Assembly: GCF_001577775.1 (NCBI RefSeq)
Contig: NZ_CP010835.1
Location: forward strand, 1,178,001-1,242,000
Source: Pyrococcus kukulkanii
Lineage (GTDB): Archaea > Methanobacteriota_B > Thermococci > Thermococcales > Thermococcaceae
DNA length: 64,000 bases
Direction: 5' to 3'
The translations under genes were made by a program, and so were the position numbers. Below, piece by piece: positions 1-8,679 of this stretch. Under the pieces are notes generated by a model. That model made no database searches. It worked only from the letters and a program-made list of their open reading frames with translations, and was not told the DNA's origin. The first letter of the stretch is position 1. The number at the start of each line of letters is the position of its first letter.

Positions 1-1437
1 CCCGAGCCTCCTCCATCTCCAGAAACCGTACGTTATCCACTCTTCTGGGAGGTTAAGTCTCTTCCTCCACTTTTCCAGCTCATTATACCACTTCTCCCAC
101 AACTCTGGCTTTTCCCTTTTTAGCTTCTCTATTTCAGCTAAAGATTGGCTTGGGCAGAGGAAGCAGCCTATTCTGTCTATTCCCCTCTCGTATAGTTTAT
201 TGTACTTCAAACCTCGGGAGAATATGTAGAGCCAGACTTCTAAGGCCGTCCAGTGAAATATAGGTGCTGCACCTATCTCGTTGGGAACCCAGATGTTTCT
301 CCACACTCTCCCTTGCTTGTACCTCTTGAAGCTCTCGAACTTTCTCTGGCCGACGAACATAAGCACTCCCTGGGGGAAATACCTTTCTATAGCGAGCGTT
401 ATCGGGCCAAGCTTGGTAACCTTGCAACACCATCTGTAGTCCATCCCAGGGGGAGAAAAAACATTTATTGCTCTCCAGAATGCATCCTTAGCATCTGCAA
501 TGACGAACTTTATTCCCTTGGGCTCCAGCTCTCTCCTTATCTCCTCCACATTTTCAAGTGTTTCTGGAAACTCTATCCCTGTATTATTGAAGAAAACCGT
601 GAACTCTTTAAACGTTTCAAGTGCCAATCCTAGGACAGCCAAGCTGTCTTTTCCTCCAGAGTAAGCTACCGCTACTGGTAACTTATACTTCTTTGAGACC
701 TTTTTCATGAACTCCTTTGCTTCCTCAGCCTTCTCCTCTAAGGCAATTCTGTTGGCCCTTATCACATCTTCAATCGTTGCCTTTTTTCCTTCAATTCTCT
801 TCCCGCTGCCCTGAGCTTTCCTCTTCATCTTAACCCCGGTTCCCCTCTCTCTCGATACTAGTCCTTTGTAGTCCTTTTTAGCTATTCCAACTCCAATAAC
901 TTTCCCACTTTCGCTTACCACCACAACTTCATCGTTCTTCTTTATGCTCTCTTCAGCCTCAATTATACCAACTGGAAGGACGTTAGCTCCTTTCTTTACT
1001 GGTTCCACAGCACCTTCGTCAATTATCACCCACTTCCTCATTTTCTTCCCAAACTTTTCCCAGAGAAGTTTTGCACCCTCGAGCTTTAGGGCGGGTCTCC
1101 ACTCAAGCTTTATGGGGTCGAATATTATAAGTCCGAATATAAATCCGTCAAAAATTATCTCATAGGCATCATCTTCACTTGGAATCTTGTTGAGTAAAAC
1201 AATCTTGTCCTCTAAAATCTCCCTCAAATCAACTCCGTAGTGTCTCATAAAGACCTCCCTGATCAGCTCAATATCCCTCTTAAATGCAAACCTAACGTCG
1301 CCTGGAGGCGTTAAATCTATTCTAAAAACTCCCCTCTCGCCGTGAACACTACATTTGTCCGAGATTAGAGGAACGTTACATTTCTCACACCAATGTATCC
1401 AAAACCTCCCTAGGACAACTGGTCCTCTCTTTCTCAC
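1..1437 (-). CDS. PAPS reductase-family ATP pyrophosphatase with zinc ribbon (partial, C-terminus off window)
   Basis: The frame stays open to base 1, so the C-terminus is missing. Near the N-terminus is a zinc ribbon (C17, C20, C29 visible), then a PUA-like middle region, then an ATP-pyrophosphatase P-loop SGGKDS at about residues 260-265, and later a CFLCPS cysteine cluster near residue 424. This order is typical of large archaeal proteins annotated as phosphoadenosine phosphosulfate reductase family. Their substrate is not established, and sulfur transfer or nucleotide activation is only inferred. I chose GTG 1437 because AGGTGG lies just before it. An in-frame ATG at 1464 lies so close to the TATA-like ATTTAAAAAGG (about 1469-1478) that it would precede the expected transcription start. 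The gene is divergent from the CBS gene. Confidence 0.85.
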   Translation of the reverse strand, partial: MRKRGPVVLGRFWIHWCEKCNVPLISDKCSVHGERGVFRIDLTPPGDVRFAFKRDIELIREVFMRHYGVDLREILEDKIVLLNKIPSEDDAYEIIFDGFIFGLIIFDPIKLEWRPALKLEGAKLLWEKFGKKMRKWVIIDEGAVEPVKKGANVLPVGIIEAEESIKKNDEVVVVSESGKVIGVGIAKKDYKGLVSRERGTGVKMKRKAQGSGKRIEGKKATIEDVIRANRIALEEKAEEAKEFMKKVSKKYKLPVAVAYSGGKDSLAVLGLALETFKEFTVFFNNTGIEFPETLENVEEIRRELEPKGIKFVIADAKDAFWRAINVFSPPGMDYRWCCKVTKLGPITLAIERYFPQGVLMFVGQRKFESFKRYKQGRVWRNIWVPNEIGAAPIFHWTALEVWLYIFSRGLKYNKLYERGIDRIGCFLCPSQSLAEIEKLKREKPELWEKWYNELEKWRKRLNLPEEWITYGFWRWRRLG

Positions 1438-1514
1438 CAAACCACCTGCTAACCACTTCCACATAACCTTTTTAAATTTCCCCTGCTAAAACGGATTGAG
1501 TAGGAGGGATAACC

Positions 1515-2054
1515 ATGGCGCCAAAGATACTAGTGGAGCAGGTTGTCAAGAGAAAGGCGGTTGTAGTTAGGCCCGATGACACTATTCATAAGGTTGCGAA
1601 GGTCCTGTCGAGGAATAAAGTTGGTAGTGCCGTTGTTATGGAGAAGGATGACATCCTTGGCATAGTAACCGAGAGGGATATCCTTGACAAGGTCGTTGCT
1701 AAGGGCAAGGATCCGAGGCAGGTTAAAGTTAAGGAAATCATGAGCAAAAATCCGGTTAAGATTGAGTACGATTACGATGTTCAGGATGCAATTGAATTAA
1801 TGACTGAGAAGGGAGTTAGGAGAATCCTTGTGACGAAGTTTGGCAAGCCCATTGGATTTGTCACTGCAACTGACTTACTTGCAGCATTGACTTCTCAAAA
1901 TCATGAAGAGGAGGAAGAGAAAAGCGAGGAAGAACCTGAGGTTTACGGCATGTGTGAGCTCTGCGGTCAGTATGGACATCTCTACAAGGTTTACTATGAG
2001 GGTAGGGAGATCTGGGTTTGCGAGAACTGTAAGGATCTAATCGAGGGACGATGA
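1515..2054 (+). CDS. Two-CBS-domain protein with C-terminal zinc ribbon
   Basis: The protein has 179 residues. Two CBS motifs (about residues 8-60 and 72-125) form a Bateman module, which in this family usually binds adenine nucleotides or SAM. A strongly acidic linker follows (about 128-143), then a zinc ribbon with C147/C150 and C169/C172. The combination is a recurring archaeal architecture thought to be a nucleotide-sensing regulator; the partner is unknown. ATG 1515 is preceded by GGAGGG, and a TTTTTAAATT box lies about 40 bases upstream in the 50-base divergent gap shared with the PAPS-family gene. The stop codon overlaps the C box of a possible C/D box RNA. Confidence 0.9.
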   Translation: MAPKILVEQVVKRKAVVVRPDDTIHKVAKVLSRNKVGSAVVMEKDDILGIVTERDILDKVVAKGKDPRQVKVKEIMSKNPVKIEYDYDVQDAIELMTEKGVRRILVTKFGKPIGFVTATDLLAALTSQNHEEEEEKSEEEPEVYGMCELCGQYGHLYKVYYEGREIWVCENCKDLIEGR

Positions 2055-2107
2055 AGAGAAAGCACCTCCACTGAATAGTAGTGATGAAACGCCCACGGCC
2101 AGAGTCC
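2045..2107 (+). ncRNA. Candidate C/D box sRNA overlapping the CBS gene 3' end
   Basis: The boxes in order are: C-like ACGATGA 2048-2054, D' CTGA 2071-2074, C' GTGATGA 2081-2087, and D-like CAGA 2100-2103. Guide spacings of 16 and 12 nucleotides and a 6-nucleotide D'-C' gap match archaeal C/D geometry. The flanks AGGG and TCCT could form a short terminal stem. The C box and the D box each deviate from consensus by one base, so this is a candidate only. Target sites were not assigned. Confidence 0.4.
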
Positions 2108-2168
2108 TTTTTCTTCCTCCCTTCGAAACCTTTATGGGAAATTGCAGGTACCAGTTAATGGTGGTAGT

Positions 2169-3227
2169 GTGCTCTTTAACCCGAGACCAAAGACTCGAAA
2201 GGATGAGTTTTATGACAGAGAGTTTGAGCTAATGACCCTTGAGAGGGCCGTTGAGAAGAAAGTTGGTCTAGTTATAGTTCTTGGGATAAGGAGGCTCGGA
2301 AAGAGTTCTCTAGTTAACGTGTTCTTAAACGAATCCCCTTATCCTGGGATAAGGATTGATGCTAGACAACTGTACTTCCAGCATAAAAGTGTTAGTCCGA
2401 ACGCCCTTGCAAAGGAAATTTTAGAAGGCTTAATAAGGATCTCAGGAATTGAGAAAGTTAAACAGCTAATAAGTGGCATTAGGGGAGTTAGCTTCATGGG
2501 TTTAAGCGTTGAGATTAAGAGAGAGCACGCAACTCTCACAGAAATCCTCGAGAGGATTAATGAGTTTGGGAGGTTTGTTCTGGTTATAGATGAGGCCCAA
2601 TACTTAAGGTTCTCAAAAGCGAGCTACGTTGATATGCTCGCTTGGGCTATTGACGAGCTTGAAAACGTAACCTTTATCCTTACAGGCTCTGAAGTTGGTC
2701 TGCTTGAGGATCTTCTCAGGCTTCATAGCCCCGAATCACCGCTCTTTGGCAGACCATATGTAGAGATTAAACTAGAGAGGTTCAGCAGGGAGCAGAGCTT
2801 GGATTTCTTGAAGAAAGGCTCTGAAGAAGTAGGTATTGAGGTAACACCGGATGAGCTGTATGAAGCCGTTGAGGAGCTCGATGGTATCGTGGGATGGTTG
2901 ACGCTCTATGGGTATAACAGGTTCTTGGGCTTAGGTCATAGGGAGGCCCTTGGAAGGCTAAAGGAAGATGCAGTTAAGATAGTGCTTTCGGAATTCTCAA
3001 AGCTGAAGGAGATATCACCCAGGTACGAGCTTATAATGAGAATAGTGGCTAGGGGAAGGCACAGCTGGAGCGAGATAAAAAGGAGCTTGGAGGTAATTGA
3101 GGGGAAGAAAATTGATGATAGGAACTTCACGAACCTATTGAAAAATCTAGTCAAGTATGGCTACCTCGAGAAAACTGGGGAAGGCTACTTCATTCCAGAT
3201 CCTCTAGTTGAAGAGGCATTCAGATAG
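2169..3227 (+). CDS. Archaeal ATPase (Arch_ATPase/MNS clade) with C-terminal winged helix
   Basis: This is a STAND-like archaeal ATPase of about 352 residues. Walker A GIRRLGKSS is at residues 39-47, Walker B is the VLVIDEAQY segment, and the sensor-like FILTGSEVG follows. The C-terminal third is helical and ends in a winged-helix-like region. Members of this family are abundant in Pyrococcus and their function is generally unknown; links to mobile elements or DNA-associated defence are often suggested. GTG 2169 is preferred over TTG 2142: GGTGG lies at 2159-2164 and the TTTATGG box at about 2130 places transcription start near 2158. The 3' end overlaps the convergent methyltransferase gene by 43 bases. 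Confidence 0.85.
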   Translation: MLFNPRPKTRKDEFYDREFELMTLERAVEKKVGLVIVLGIRRLGKSSLVNVFLNESPYPGIRIDARQLYFQHKSVSPNALAKEILEGLIRISGIEKVKQLISGIRGVSFMGLSVEIKREHATLTEILERINEFGRFVLVIDEAQYLRFSKASYVDMLAWAIDELENVTFILTGSEVGLLEDLLRLHSPESPLFGRPYVEIKLERFSREQSLDFLKKGSEEVGIEVTPDELYEAVEELDGIVGWLTLYGYNRFLGLGHREALGRLKEDAVKIVLSEFSKLKEISPRYELIMRIVARGRHSWSEIKRSLEVIEGKKIDDRNFTNLLKNLVKYGYLEKTGEGYFIPDPLVEEAFR

Positions 3228-3955
3228 AATATCAAGCTGTGCCTCCACCTCGTTCCTACCCTGAACTTGATGTCCCTCACTGAGTATCCAAGGTCTTCTC
3301 CCCTTTTGACTATCGCTTTTATTAGTTCCTCCTTATCAGGAAGAAAGAGTGCCACCTTACCCCTGAGGTTTAGGTAGTCAACGGCCTCCTCAAGGAGCTT
3401 AACCGAGAATTTCTCCCCATATTTACCTCCCCCCAGGGATTCCCTCTCCGTTAGAACACCTTTCGTCGGCCTATCGTAGTAGGGAGGGGCTGAAAAGATG
3501 ACATCGAACTTCTCTCCCTGGGGGATTACTCCCTTTATTATCCCACCATCACTTTTCATTAGCCTAACGTTAGAGTTGTTCCTCGCTATGTTCCTCTTTG
3601 CGTATTCAAAGAATTCCTCATCAACTTCTGTGGCCGTAACATCGCATTTAAAGACTTTTTCAGCTAGTAGGGCCATGAAGGCTGTATGCCCCGTCCCGAT
3701 TTCAAGAACTTTCTCCCCTCCCCTCAGGAACGTCTTGAGGAATATGAACCTAGAGACTGGAGTTGTCACGAGGCCCCTGGGGTGGTACTCTATATCGAGG
3801 TTGAACAAAGCCTTAGCTATGGCCTTGTTGTAGAGTATTCTTGCCTTTCTGTTGGAGAAGTCTATCCTGCCTCTTTCATCAAGGTACTTTTGGAGTTCGG
3901 GAATTATATTAACGGCGTCCTTAATAGGAAGGCCAAGCTTTCCGTCTTTCCACAT
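3185..3955 (-). CDS. SAM-dependent methyltransferase, METTL16/RlmF-like
   Basis: The protein has 256 residues and a class I Rossmann methyltransferase core. Motif I is VLEIGTGHTAF (about residue 98), and motif IV is FSAPPYYDRP, an N-P-P-Y variant typical of enzymes that methylate exocyclic amines. The overall sequence recalls the METTL16/RlmF (DUF890) group, N6-adenine methyltransferases acting on structured RNA. The exact RNA target is not deducible. It is transcribed away from the serpin gene, with 50 bases between the start codons. The stop lies inside the end of the convergent ATPase gene. Confidence 0.8.
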   Translation of the reverse strand: MWKDGKLGLPIKDAVNIIPELQKYLDERGRIDFSNRKARILYNKAIAKALFNLDIEYHPRGLVTTPVSRFIFLKTFLRGGEKVLEIGTGHTAFMALLAEKVFKCDVTATEVDEEFFEYAKRNIARNNSNVRLMKSDGGIIKGVIPQGEKFDVIFSAPPYYDRPTKGVLTERESLGGGKYGEKFSVKLLEEAVDYLNLRGKVALFLPDKEELIKAIVKRGEDLGYSVRDIKFRVGTRWRHSLIFYLNASSTRGSGMK

Positions 3956-4005
3956 TTTCGATACCCTTATATGTTCTCCCCTTTAATAATTGTGGGTGTG
4001 CTCTT

Positions 4006-5199
4006 ATGTATAAGCTGATTGCGTGTTTGCTCCTCATTATTATCACTGCCGGGTGCTTGGGAAATGAGACTGCAATACCTCCTGGGGAAGGTTATGAGAA
4101 CGTCGTTGAGGCGAATAATAACTTTGCCATTAACCTGTATAGAGCAATTAGTGGAAAAGATAACCTAGTCATTTCACCTTTGAGCGTTTTCTTAGCATTC
4201 TCTATGCTCTATGAGGGTTCTGAAGGCGAGACTAAGGCTGAACTTGAAAAAGTGTTTAGGTTCCCTTCTAACGAAAAGATAAGAGGTGATATCAGAAATT
4301 TGCTCCTAAACTTGACTTCTTCTAAGAACTTCACCCTCGACATAGCGAATGCTATCTGGATTAGGGAAGGGGCCAAACCAGAGAAGGAATACGTTGAGAC
4401 GATAAGAAAGTATTATCAAGGCGAAATAAGGGAAGTTGACTTCCTTAACGATCCAATGGGTGCGGCAAGGGAGATAAACTCATGGGTTAAGGAGAAGACG
4501 AGGGGAAAGATAGAGAAAATAGTTGATAGGCTCGATTCTGACACTTACCTAATTATAACGAATGCAATCTATCTTAACGCTACTTGGATCTATCCATTCA
4601 CCTCAACCTTCAACTCGACCTTCACAACGTTCAATGGAGTCGTGCAAGTGGAAATGATGAAGAGAATGGGGAAGTTCAACTACTATGAGGATGATGTAAT
4701 GCAGATCATCGAGTTACCCTACAAGGGAAACCTCTCCATGATCGTTATTCTCCCTAAGAAACTGGAGGACTTTGAGAAAGTTGAAAAGAGCATTGATGCA
4801 AATCTCCTTAAGGAAATCCTCGAAAAGATGAAGAAGGAAAATGTCATGGTTTATTTCCCAAAGTTTAAGATGAAGAAGTTTTATAATCTCAACGATGCCC
4901 TCGCAAGGCTTGGGCTTAAGAGCGTTTTCACGGAGTTAGATATCCCGAAGATAGCCCCGGAAAGGGAGAAAGAGGATTTATGCATAGATAGGGTTCTCCA
5001 CAAGACGTTCATAAAAGTTGATGAGAAGGGAACCGAGGCTGCCGCGGCAACTGCAATAATAGTAGTGGAAACTGCCATGCCTGTAGAAGTAAAGGAGTTC
5101 AAGGCGGATCACCCGTTCATATTCTTTATAATCCACAAGCCCACCGGTGTGGTAATATTTATGGGGAGGATCGCTAATCCAGGTGAGGGATCCTCATGA
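4006..5199 (+). CDS. Serpin, lipoprotein-anchored serine protease inhibitor
   Basis: The protein has 397 residues. A signal peptide ends in a lipobox with C17, so it is predicted to be lipid-anchored outside the cell. The rest is a full-length serpin fold: the NLVISPLSV start of helix B, NAIYL/WIYPF around the shutter, and the hinge EKGTEAAAAT at 340-349. The small-residue hinge is that of an inhibitory serpin. Counting P15 as G342 puts P1 near T356, but the loop is about three residues longer than in antitrypsin, so the scissile bond is uncertain. A TTATATG box lies at about 3966. The stop overlaps the start of the next gene (ATGA), implying coupling. Serpins are rare in archaea. Confidence 0.93.
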   Translation: MYKLIACLLLIIITAGCLGNETAIPPGEGYENVVEANNNFAINLYRAISGKDNLVISPLSVFLAFSMLYEGSEGETKAELEKVFRFPSNEKIRGDIRNLLLNLTSSKNFTLDIANAIWIREGAKPEKEYVETIRKYYQGEIREVDFLNDPMGAAREINSWVKEKTRGKIEKIVDRLDSDTYLIITNAIYLNATWIYPFTSTFNSTFTTFNGVVQVEMMKRMGKFNYYEDDVMQIIELPYKGNLSMIVILPKKLEDFEKVEKSIDANLLKEILEKMKKENVMVYFPKFKMKKFYNLNDALARLGLKSVFTELDIPKIAPEREKEDLCIDRVLHKTFIKVDEKGTEAAAATAIIVVETAMPVEVKEFKADHPFIFFIIHKPTGVVIFMGRIANPGEGSS

Positions 5200-5777
5200 T
5201 TGGAATCTTTGCTGGGAGGGGAGCGGTGCTGTGGAGGGATGTTGCGAATGCATTGGAGAAGCTCAGGGTTGAATACAAGCTCGTAAACGATAGCTTGAAC
5301 TTGGAGGGCATTAGTACTCTAATAATCCCAGGTGGATACACATACGAGATGTGGAAAGTGTTCTATCCTCAAAGGAATGCAATTTACGAATTTCTGGACT
5401 CTGGAGGGAAGTACCTTGGAATATGCGCTGGAGCTTACCTTGCCTCGGATGAAGTCATACTTCCAGACTATTCGAGGGTTCCTGGGCTTGGAATAGCTGA
5501 TGTGGTTAATCACAGGCACCGTGGATCTTTCATGACTGAGATAGAGATAGTTGACGAAGAGTTCTTCCGTGAGCTTCCCAGGAAGGTTAAGGTTTGGTAT
5601 CAGAATGGGCCGCATATGGAGCTCGAGGGGAGGATAATCGCTGTGTTCGATGATGAACTTGCGGCGATAGCTAGGCAGGGAAATGTGACTTTGCTGGCAG
5701 TCCACCCGGAGGGTTCCCTTGAGAATGGAGTGGAGCCCTCCTATGAAAATCTTAAACTCCTAGGCCTCCTTATATAA
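5196..5777 (+). CDS. Class I glutamine amidotransferase-like protein (BPL_N type)
   Basis: The 193-residue protein has a GATase1-like fold. The nucleophile elbow GICAGAY has C77, and a later HPE motif has H170 and E172, so a Cys-His-Glu triad is complete. It resembles the domain called BPL_N that precedes biotin ligase in some eukaryotes. Stand-alone archaeal members have no defined substrate. It overlaps the serpin stop by four bases, so the two are probably translated together. Whether the link is functional is unknown. Confidence 0.8.
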   Translation: MIGIFAGRGAVLWRDVANALEKLRVEYKLVNDSLNLEGISTLIIPGGYTYEMWKVFYPQRNAIYEFLDSGGKYLGICAGAYLASDEVILPDYSRVPGLGIADVVNHRHRGSFMTEIEIVDEEFFRELPRKVKVWYQNGPHMELEGRIIAVFDDELAAIARQGNVTLLAVHPEGSLENGVEPSYENLKLLGLLI

Positions 5778-5855
5778 CGTGGTGGATGCCAAGATGCCTG
5801 ATAAATTATAAAGACGCGAATACCTTAATAATTTTTCTCTAGTTTTGTAAATCCA

Positions 5856-6587
5856 TTACTCCCTGATAACTATCTCTATCTTCTTACCCTCTCTGTATCC
5901 CTTCATGGCTGATAGCATTCCCTTTATCGTCTTCTCTACAAGTTCTTGAACCCAGTCCTTTAACGGTAGAACTTGGCCGTCTATCTTTATGGTAACCTTG
6001 GGCCTAGAGCTTAAAACAACGCAGTCATTAACGCTCTTCTCCCCCCTGACTATAAGCCTGGCCATCTCTGCACAGTTGAAGCCGCAGAGACCGCAGTCTA
6101 TGTTGGGTAGCATAAATCCTCTCTTTAGAACGAGCTCGGCAAGCTTTTCCGGTTCTTTGGTTGCATCTATCACCGGTAACCCGTCGATCTCCTTAATGCC
6201 CTTGCTCGCTATAACCCCACTCACCGCTACCGCCAGTCCATCATTAAGCTCCTTAACTTCTTCCTCACTTTTGGCACATATAACCTTGGGCACGTGCTTT
6301 ATGCCCTTAAATCCCTCTAATAACATGACATCAGCGGACACCATGGATAAGAGGGCGTTTATGTCCTTTGCCTTGAACAGTAATGCATCGGTGTCGTGGG
6401 CCCTAACCAGAACTGCATCCGCAACTTTGGAGAACCTCCACGTGTCCGTTCCCTCCCTGTCGAAGTCAACGTGCATGCTCTTAGCTATCACGATCCTGTA
6501 TCCCTTCTCCTTTAGTACCTTCGCAACGGCCTCTACTGTCGTGGTCTTTCCGCTCTTCTTGAAGCCGACAAAGGCCATGGCTTTCAT
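5856..6587 (-). CDS. mobB: MobB-like molybdopterin-guanine dinucleotide biosynthesis protein with Fe-S-type domain
   Basis: The 243-residue protein starts with the P-loop GFKKSGKTT (8-16) and shows the MobB-typical KSMHVDFD segment and LLEGFKG. MobB is a GTPase that helps attach GMP to molybdopterin or its tungsten equivalent. The C-terminal part carries C165-x2-C168-x3-C172 and a further cysteine near 187, resembling a 4Fe-4S-binding extension found in archaeal and methanogen-type MobB proteins. Tungstopterin use fits the wtp transporter genes later in the window. It follows the LSm-like gene by six bases and is likely co-transcribed with it. Confidence 0.88.
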   Translation of the reverse strand: MKAMAFVGFKKSGKTTTVEAVAKVLKEKGYRIVIAKSMHVDFDREGTDTWRFSKVADAVLVRAHDTDALLFKAKDINALLSMVSADVMLLEGFKGIKHVPKVICAKSEEEVKELNDGLAVAVSGVIASKGIKEIDGLPVIDATKEPEKLAELVLKRGFMLPNIDCGLCGFNCAEMARLIVRGEKSVNDCVVLSSRPKVTIKIDGQVLPLKDWVQELVEKTIKGMLSAMKGYREGKKIEIVIRE

Positions 6588-6593
6588 AGCTCA

Positions 6594-6803
6594 TCACTCC
6601 AGAAGCATTACCCAGCTTACATCATCTAGTGAAACTAGCATGGCCTTCCCTCTATTCCCTACGACGTCAACTACGTCCCTGAGTAACATAACTTCCCCGT
6701 CGAAGTCCTCAAGGATTCCCGTGAAGGAGTGCTCGCTTCCCACCGTTATCGCTATCCTGTGTCCTTTCCATTCCGTGAGAACTTTTTCAAGTAAGCTCTC
6801 CAT
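6594..6803 (-). CDS. Small LSm-like protein
   Basis: The 69-residue protein has the pattern of a single Sm-type beta barrel: KGHRIAITVGSEHSFTGILEDFDGEVMLL resembles Sm1, and the C-terminal half carries the second strand pair. It lacks the IRG-type Sm2 motif, so RNA binding is not certain. ATG 6803 follows GGGGTGATT, a good ribosome binding site. It lies directly upstream of mobB with a six-base gap. Confidence 0.65.
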   Translation of the reverse strand: MESLLEKVLTEWKGHRIAITVGSEHSFTGILEDFDGEVMLLRDVVDVVGNRGKAMLVSLDDVSWVMLLE

Positions 6804-6902
6804 TTAATCACCCCTCGACGTTCGAGAAACTGAATGAATTTTTAACGTTCACTCAACAAAAGAGCTTTTAAGCTATAAATCTATTCACCTCAGGTGATAC
6901 AT

Positions 6903-7748
6903 ATGGATGCCCTTCAAAGTGTTGGTATTAGGAGAAGGCTGAAGAGATTCTTCCGCAGGGATGGGAGAGCATTAATTTTTGCCATGGATCATGGCTTTGA
7001 ACACGGTCCGACGGACTTTGAACCCGTTTGGGAACACGTAAACCCTAGAGTTATAATAAGGAAAGTCGTGAGGGCTGGAATCGATGGGGTAATGATGCTT
7101 CCGGGGATAGCGAGAATAGCTGGGGATGAAGTTAAGCCCAATGTGGGATTAATGATAAAGCTCACGAGTAAGACTAACCTAAGGCCAAAGGATGAGCAAC
7201 TGATGCAGAGCCAGCTTGCCTTCGTTGATGATGCAATTAAGCTCGGTGCAGATGCAATAGCTGCAACCGTTTATTGGGGCTCCCCCCAGGAAGATGCCAT
7301 GATGAGGCAGTTCGCGGAGATAGTAAGCTATGCCCACGACCTCGGCTTCCCCGTTGTTCAGTTCGCCTATCCAAGGGGACCCTACATCAACGAGAAGTAC
7401 GGGAAGAAGGAGGACTACAGGGTTGTCATGTACGGTGCGAGGGCAGCTGCCGAGAGCGGAGCGGACATGATAAAGACCTACTGGACTGGGTCGAGAGAAA
7501 CCTTCGCCAAGGTCGTTGATGCAGCAGCTGGAGTTCCCGTGCTCTTGAGCGGTGGGGCAAAGACCGAGAATCCGGTGGACTTCCTCAAGGTAGTTTGGGA
7601 GGTCATCGAGGCTGGAGGAGCTGGAGCTGTAGTTGGAAGGAACATATTCCAGAGGGAGAACCCAGAACCAATGATCAAGGCCCTAATAAGGGTTGTCCAC
7701 AGGAACGAGGACCCAGAGGAAGCTGCGAAGGCTGAAGGTTTAATATGA
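6903..7748 (+). CDS. fba: Fructose-1,6-bisphosphate aldolase, archaeal class I
   Basis: The 281-residue protein is an archaeal-type (class IA) aldolase of the DhnA-like family. It has [11 protein letters not shown] near the N-terminus, the Schiff-base lysine in DMIKTYW (K191 by this start), and the phosphate-binding GGA and GAVVGRNIF loops. It cleaves fructose-1,6-bisphosphate in the modified Embden-Meyerhof pathway and works in gluconeogenesis. ATG 6903 has AGGTGAT ten bases before it; an in-frame GTG at 6894 lies inside that site and is rejected. TTTTAAG and CTATAAAT boxes occur at 6866-6880. Confidence 0.96.
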   Translation: MDALQSVGIRRRLKRFFRRDGRALIFAMDHGFEHGPTDFEPVWEHVNPRVIIRKVVRAGIDGVMMLPGIARIAGDEVKPNVGLMIKLTSKTNLRPKDEQLMQSQLAFVDDAIKLGADAIAATVYWGSPQEDAMMRQFAEIVSYAHDLGFPVVQFAYPRGPYINEKYGKKEDYRVVMYGARAAAESGADMIKTYWTGSRETFAKVVDAAAGVPVLLSGGAKTENPVDFLKVVWEVIEAGGAGAVVGRNIFQRENPEPMIKALIRVVHRNEDPEEAAKAEGLI

Positions 7749-7809
7749 TCCCTCTTCTTTATTCATTAAATTCTTAAACTCTTCTCTCCTTCTACGCGCG
7801 GGTGGTGCA

Positions 7810-8667
7810 ATGCTACTCCATACCTATCGCTCGTTCGACATGGAGCTTCCCACCGTGGACTTGAGGGAGGCCGATTACGTAATCCTCGGCTTGCCTTATG
7901 ATGGGACTACAAGCTACAAGCCGGGGGCAAGATTTGGACCGGCACTTATAAGGCAGGCCACACTAAACTTTGAAAGCTACATTCTCGACTATAACATTGA
8001 TATAGCTGAGCTCAAGATAGCTGATGCTGGCGATGTATCTTTACCAGTAAACGTTGAAGATGCAATTAGAGTTGCGGAAGAAACCATTAGAGAGCTTAGA
8101 GAGGTGAATCCAAACGCGATTCCAATATTCCTGGGCGGAGAGCATTCAATGACCTACGCCCCAGTTAAGGTTCTAAAGCCAAAGAGCTACGTCGTTTTTG
8201 ATGCTCACCTCGACTTAAGGGATGAGTATCAGGGCTCAAGGTTCAACCACGCATGCGTGGCTAGGAGAATAAGTGAGCTCGGTGTCAAGGTTGCTATATT
8301 TGGAGTTAGGAGTGGAACTAAGGAAGAGCTAATTTACGCCGAGGAAAATGGTATTGAGTGGGTTCATGCCAGGGATTATAGCTATGAGGCATTCGTTGAT
8401 CTCGTTCTTTCTATGCCCGAGCCAATATATGTTTCAGTGGATATAGATGTCTTTGATGCCTCTTTAGTCCCGGAAACTGGAACTCCGGAGCCTGGCGGAT
8501 TGAGATTCTGGGACGTTGTGGAGGCTCTTGAGTGGGTAAGCGAGAGAAAAGATGTAATCGCTTTTGATATAATGGAGGTTTCTGGGGATAAATTAGGCAA
8601 CATAACCGCCTTAACCGCCGGAAAGTTGCTCTTCCACATCCTTGGCATGCTCGGAGAGTTCCGCTAG
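7810..8667 (+). CDS. speB: Agmatinase (ureohydrolase family)
   Basis: The 285-residue protein is a ureohydrolase with all manganese-site motifs: GGEHS, DAHLDLRDEY and SVDIDVFDAS. Agmatine ureohydrolase makes putrescine for polyamine synthesis, which in hyperthermophiles includes branched and long polyamines. Agmatine is the usual substrate in Thermococcales, because arginase is absent there, but the sequence alone does not exclude another guanidino compound. GGTGGTG stands before ATG 7810. The THUMP gene begins 12 bases downstream. Confidence 0.93.
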   Translation: MLLHTYRSFDMELPTVDLREADYVILGLPYDGTTSYKPGARFGPALIRQATLNFESYILDYNIDIAELKIADAGDVSLPVNVEDAIRVAEETIRELREVNPNAIPIFLGGEHSMTYAPVKVLKPKSYVVFDAHLDLRDEYQGSRFNHACVARRISELGVKVAIFGVRSGTKEELIYAEENGIEWVHARDYSYEAFVDLVLSMPEPIYVSVDIDVFDASLVPETGTPEPGGLRFWDVVEALEWVSERKDVIAFDIMEVSGDKLGNITALTAGKLLFHILGMLGEFR

Positions 8668-8679
8668 GAGGTTTAAGCT

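Noticed and set aside
6550-6660. GTGATGA between mobB and the LSm-like gene as a C' box
   Set aside because: It coincides with the coding junction; no consensus C box and no CTGA at the right distance are present.
5989-6807. 272-residue plus-strand frame
   Set aside because: It is antisense to mobB and the LSm-like gene, which have clear family motifs; its low-complexity Ser/Thr composition is typical of a shadow frame.
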